Assembly (NCBI RefSeq): GCF_900102185.1
Contig: NZ_LT629690.1
Span: 4,464,001 to 4,528,000, forward strand
Direction: 5' to 3'
DNA from: Terriglobus roseus
Lineage (GTDB): Bacteria; Acidobacteriota; Terriglobia; Terriglobales; Acidobacteriaceae
Length of the DNA stretch: 64,000 nt
Part shown: positions 61,628 through 64,000 of the stretch, piece after piece
Layout: each line of letters starts with the position of its first letter
Numbering within the stretch: the stretch's first letter is position 1
The notes under the pieces: model-generated
Database searches by the model: none
What the model was told of the DNA's origin: nothing
Seen by the model: the letters and a program-made list of their open reading frames with translations, nothing else
Translations under genes and position numbers: made by a program

Positions 61628-61670
61628 ATCGCGCGTTGCGCGATGCCCAGGTTAGCTTCGCGAACCTGGG
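61628..61670. repeat. Two consecutive hairpins downstream of the carboxylesterase gene
   Basis: ATCGCGC-GTT-GCGCGAT (61628-61644) is followed by CCCAGGTT-AGCTTCGCG-AACCTGGG (61646-61670). They lie just beyond the carboxylesterase stop codon on the minus strand; no U-run follows, so they may be RNA-stabilising or part of the same mobile repeat as the element at 61585. Confidence 0.6.
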
Positions 61671-61697
61671 TCACCCTTGTCGTCGATTTCCTTGTAG

Positions 61698-63227
61698 CTA
61701 GTGCTTGAGCAGGACGCTCTTCCAGAAGGCGGCCCGGGCTGCGTCTTGTTGCGATTGCGCTTTGGGTGTGGTGTCGATGACGTAGAAGGGGCCGCCGCCG
61801 TGCTGTGCGGCAACCCATGTGGATGAGGGTTTGCCTGTGGAGGCGAACTTCAGCCACTCGCCGCCTGCGATTTTGCTTACGGCGTAGTCGGCGTCTTCGT
61901 AGTCGCGGTCCTTTACCTGATCGAGTGTTTCGAAGAAGTATGGGACTTCTGCGGTGTGGTGTGCGCCGAACTCGGGGTGCGCCTTCCACGGTGGCGTGCG
62001 TGCGAACCAGTAGAGATAGACGGAGGACTCCCGGCGGCGCTGGTAGGCGTCTGCGTAGAGCGTGGTGATGGCGATGTTGCGGTCGCGACCTGCCTGCATC
62101 TGGCTCTTGGCTGCCTGTGCGTCATCGTCGGCGGGATAGAGCTTGAGGAAGCGATCGGCATTGTCGCCGTACTTCTTTGCGACGTCGGCGCGGAAGGCTT
62201 CCGCGGAGAGCTTTGTTGTGGGGAAGCCTTCGTCTTTCACCCAACCGATCATGACGGGAACGTCGCTGCCTACGGGATGTGTGAGGTCATCGCCCGGCTG
62301 TTCGGTGAGCCAGTAACCATCCACGACGGGGCGCTTGGGTGGTGCGTCTGGTGCATTGAGCAGTGTCTCTGCGGGGACGGCACGCAGAGCGTCCAGCGTG
62401 CCGCCGTACTTAGCGGTGAAGGCGTCGCCGAGCTTGGCTGCTTCGTCGAGCGAGCTAACGGTTGTGGCAGGCCACAGTAGCGGATCGCTGTTGAGGATGG
62501 CGCGTTGGAAGAGGCCTTTTGCCTTGGGCGATGCAAGTAGTTCTGCTACCGATTCCGCGCCTGCGCTTTGGCCTGCGACTGTAACTCGTTGCGGGTCGCC
62601 ACCGAAGGCTGCGATGTTTTTCTTTACCCAGTCGAGTGCGGCGATCTGATCGGCGAGAGCGTAGTTGCCTGCACTGTCGTGGCCGCTGTCTGTGCGCAGG
62701 GCCGAGCTGGCGAAGTAGCCAAAGATGCCGAGACGGAAGTTCACCGTGACGACGATGAGTCCGCTCTTTGAAAGTTGTGTTCCGTCATAGCTGGAGATGC
62801 CACCGCTGCCTTCCACGAAACCGCCGCCGTGCAGATAGACGAGTACGGGGCGATGGCCGCTGAGCGAACCGGCTGTCCACACGTTGAGCGTGAGGCAGTC
62901 TTCGCTGACATCGTTTTGCACCATGAAGGCTTCGGTCCAGGGCAGATGGCTGCGCGAAAGTTTCTGCATGCAGGCAGGGCCGATCTTGTCTGCAGCGAGC
63001 GCTGTGGCGCTGCGCTTCACTGGCTCTGGGGCTTTCCAGCGTAAGGGGCCGAGCGGTGGTGCGGCATACGGTACGCCGAGGAAGCTGCGTACGTTGCCGT
63101 TGGTTTTGCCGATGAGGTCACCGCTGTCAGTGGAGACGGTTTTCTGCGCGAAGATGCAGGGGCTGAGTGTGAGAGCAAGAGCCGCAACCGCGATCTTCCG
63201 AGTTGAACTGCATGTGAGCCAGCGCAT
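61698..63227 (-). CDS. Secreted type-B carboxylesterase
   Basis: About 509 residues. A signal peptide (IAVAALALTLSPCIFAQ) follows a short Arg/Thr-rich start. Alpha/beta-hydrolase motifs: oxyanion hole HGGG at 133-136, EDCLTLNVW before it, nucleophile Ser221 in VTVAGQSAGAES, GWVKDEGF near the acidic residue and HTAEVPYFF near the catalytic histidine. Typical for the CE10/type-B family, hydrolysing esters of varied acids. ATG at 63227 opens the signal peptide; longer in-frame starts run into the divergent gene and are rejected. Ribosome site not evident. Confidence 0.88.
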   Translation of the reverse strand: MRWLTCSSTRKIAVAALALTLSPCIFAQKTVSTDSGDLIGKTNGNVRSFLGVPYAAPPLGPLRWKAPEPVKRSATALAADKIGPACMQKLSRSHLPWTEAFMVQNDVSEDCLTLNVWTAGSLSGHRPVLVYLHGGGFVEGSGGISSYDGTQLSKSGLIVVTVNFRLGIFGYFASSALRTDSGHDSAGNYALADQIAALDWVKKNIAAFGGDPQRVTVAGQSAGAESVAELLASPKAKGLFQRAILNSDPLLWPATTVSSLDEAAKLGDAFTAKYGGTLDALRAVPAETLLNAPDAPPKRPVVDGYWLTEQPGDDLTHPVGSDVPVMIGWVKDEGFPTTKLSAEAFRADVAKKYGDNADRFLKLYPADDDAQAAKSQMQAGRDRNIAITTLYADAYQRRRESSVYLYWFARTPPWKAHPEFGAHHTAEVPYFFETLDQVKDRDYEDADYAVSKIAGGEWLKFASTGKPSSTWVAAQHGGGPFYVIDTTPKAQSQQDAARAAFWKSVLLKH

Positions 63228-63321
63228 AGGCGCGATGATAAAACGCCATGGAAGACTGCGCCAATCGCCATGCTGATGATTTAGGGGAATCTTCACTGGA
63301 TTGCGCGGCATCGCATTGCAT

Positions 63322-64000
63322 ATGCGAGTAATTGTGTTTGGCGGCAGCGGCATGGTGGGACAAGGCGTGTTGCGCGAATGCCTTCTGGATACGGGTGTTT
63401 CTGAAGTGTTGTCCGTGAGTCGGCGCGCGCTGGATGCGTCAGTGGATAGCGCTGTGGATCGCAAGAGTCCGAAGCTGCGTGAGCTGGTTTGTCCGAAGGA
63501 GTTTGAGTCGCTTGACTTCAATTCGTTGGCCGATCAGCTAACGGGTTACGACGCGTGTTTCTTTCCGCTGGGCGTGTCGTCCGTAGGTATGAAGGAAGCG
63601 GAGTACACGCGCATTACTCGTGACCTGACGCTGGCTGTGGCGCGTGTGTTGGTGGAGCGCAATTCTTCGATGGTGTTTGTGTATGTGTCAGGTGAAGGCA
63701 CGGACGCGAACAGCAAGACGATGTGGGCGCGTGTGAAGGGCGGCGTGGAGAATGCGTTGTTCGATATGCCGTTTCGCGCGGCATATGCGTTTCGTCCGGG
63801 ATTGATTCTTGCCAAGAATGGCATTCGATCGAAGGTGGCGATCTACAACTTCTTTTATCGTGCTCTGTTTCCTTTGGTGTGGGTGTTAGGTAAGTTTCCT
63901 AAGTTGTCCACGGATACGGAGACGGTGGGACGCGCGATGTTGCGCGCAGCAAGAGAAACGCCGCAGCAACGCGTTTGGAATACTGCGGCGATTAATTCTC
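63322..64000 (+). CDS. NAD(P)-binding epimerase/HTATIP2-like protein (3' end cut by window)
   Basis: Open to the end of the window, 226 codons present. Begins VIVFGGSGMVGQGVLRECLLD, the glycine-rich Rossmann motif, and continues with FFPLGVSSVGMKEAEYTRITRDLTL, then VYVSGEGTDANSKTMWARVKGGVENAL, in which Ser and Lys of the extended SDR set are seen and a typical Tyr is replaced. Close in style to NAD-dependent epimerase/dehydratase-like or NAD(P)H-binding HTATIP2 proteins; substrate unknown. Diverges from the carboxylesterase gene. Confidence 0.75.
   Translation, partial: MRVIVFGGSGMVGQGVLRECLLDTGVSEVLSVSRRALDASVDSAVDRKSPKLRELVCPKEFESLDFNSLADQLTGYDACFFPLGVSSVGMKEAEYTRITRDLTLAVARVLVERNSSMVFVYVSGEGTDANSKTMWARVKGGVENALFDMPFRAAYAFRPGLILAKNGIRSKVAIYNFFYRALFPLVWVLGKFPKLSTDTETVGRAMLRAARETPQQRVWNTAAINS

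Noticed and set aside
61459-61989. A 176-codon Arg-rich minus-strand frame containing VILSEAEGPA
   Set aside because: That peptide is the translation of a dispersed intergenic repeat; the frame overlaps the carboxylesterase gene.

Overview
The window looks like a chromosomal segment of an Acidobacteriota soil bacterium of the Terriglobus/Granulicella/Edaphobacter type. This is an inference from gene families typical of that group (a VWFA-related secreted protein, a carboxypeptidase-regulatory-like fold fused to an acidobacterial C-terminal domain, many Tat- or Sec-exported glycoside hydrolases and peptidases) and from a short intergenic repeat style I associate with these genomes. No rRNA, tRNA, CRISPR array, insertion sequence or integrase was seen. 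Genes are densely packed with frequent ATGA/GTGA overlaps, and many apparent long frames are antisense shadows of the high-GC genes.

Layout. 1-2884 (minus): a possible operon of a zinc-ribbon microprotein, a GT87-type membrane protein and the HslVU protease. 3080-7017 (minus): aldo/keto reductase, a membrane microprotein translationally coupled to miaA, and a Tat-exported GH28 enzyme. 7297-15560: soluble transhydrogenase, an unusual two-gene membrane/His-Met-rich system, an M16 protease and RlmN. 15613-19597 (minus): TonB-C-domain protein and a D-2-hydroxyglutarate-dehydrogenase-like flavoprotein. 19720-26460 (plus): a complete glucarate/galactarate operon (transporter, GudD, KdgD, 2-oxoglutarate semialdehyde dehydrogenase, GarD) that would feed both aldarates to 2-oxoglutarate.

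26528-34150: secreted jelly-roll protein, S9 peptidase, a DedA-rhodanese fusion, a VWFA protein and mnmG. 34169-36240: mltG followed by a gene-poor stretch and three very small phage-like frames with palindromes and a terminator, possibly a prophage remnant or domesticated lysis module. 36313-39317: purE, purK and a minimal Hsp70-like ATPase. 39323-44893: an acidic small protein and a lipoate-centred cluster (three-lipoyl-domain E2, LipB, DUF1684 protein, LpdA).

45179-48837: acidobacterial secreted protein, MltD-like transglycosylase and small membrane proteins. 48871-49083: the relic of a glycoside hydrolase C-terminus. 49145-52356: a split NHEJ-like pair (LigD-type polymerase with an extra C-terminal module; a separate ATP-dependent ligase) with a lipoprotein microgene between them and an HD hydrolase. 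52415-55389: GT39-like membrane protein, MocA-like transferase and a shortened XdhC-like protein. 55421-58471: paired Tat-exported GH125 and GH79 hydrolases. 58518-64000: membrane protein, TPR protein, QueC, a triple intergenic repeat, a DUF2007 protein, another dispersed-repeat zone, a type-B carboxylesterase and a truncated NAD(P)-binding protein.

The best candidates for undescribed biology are the membrane/His-Met-rich gene pair (8776-11466), the LigD polymerase with its C-terminal module, the Rossmann-less XdhC/MocA pair, the phage-like microgene cluster and the coupled microprotein in front of miaA. All functional statements rest on reading motifs by eye; no database search was run.
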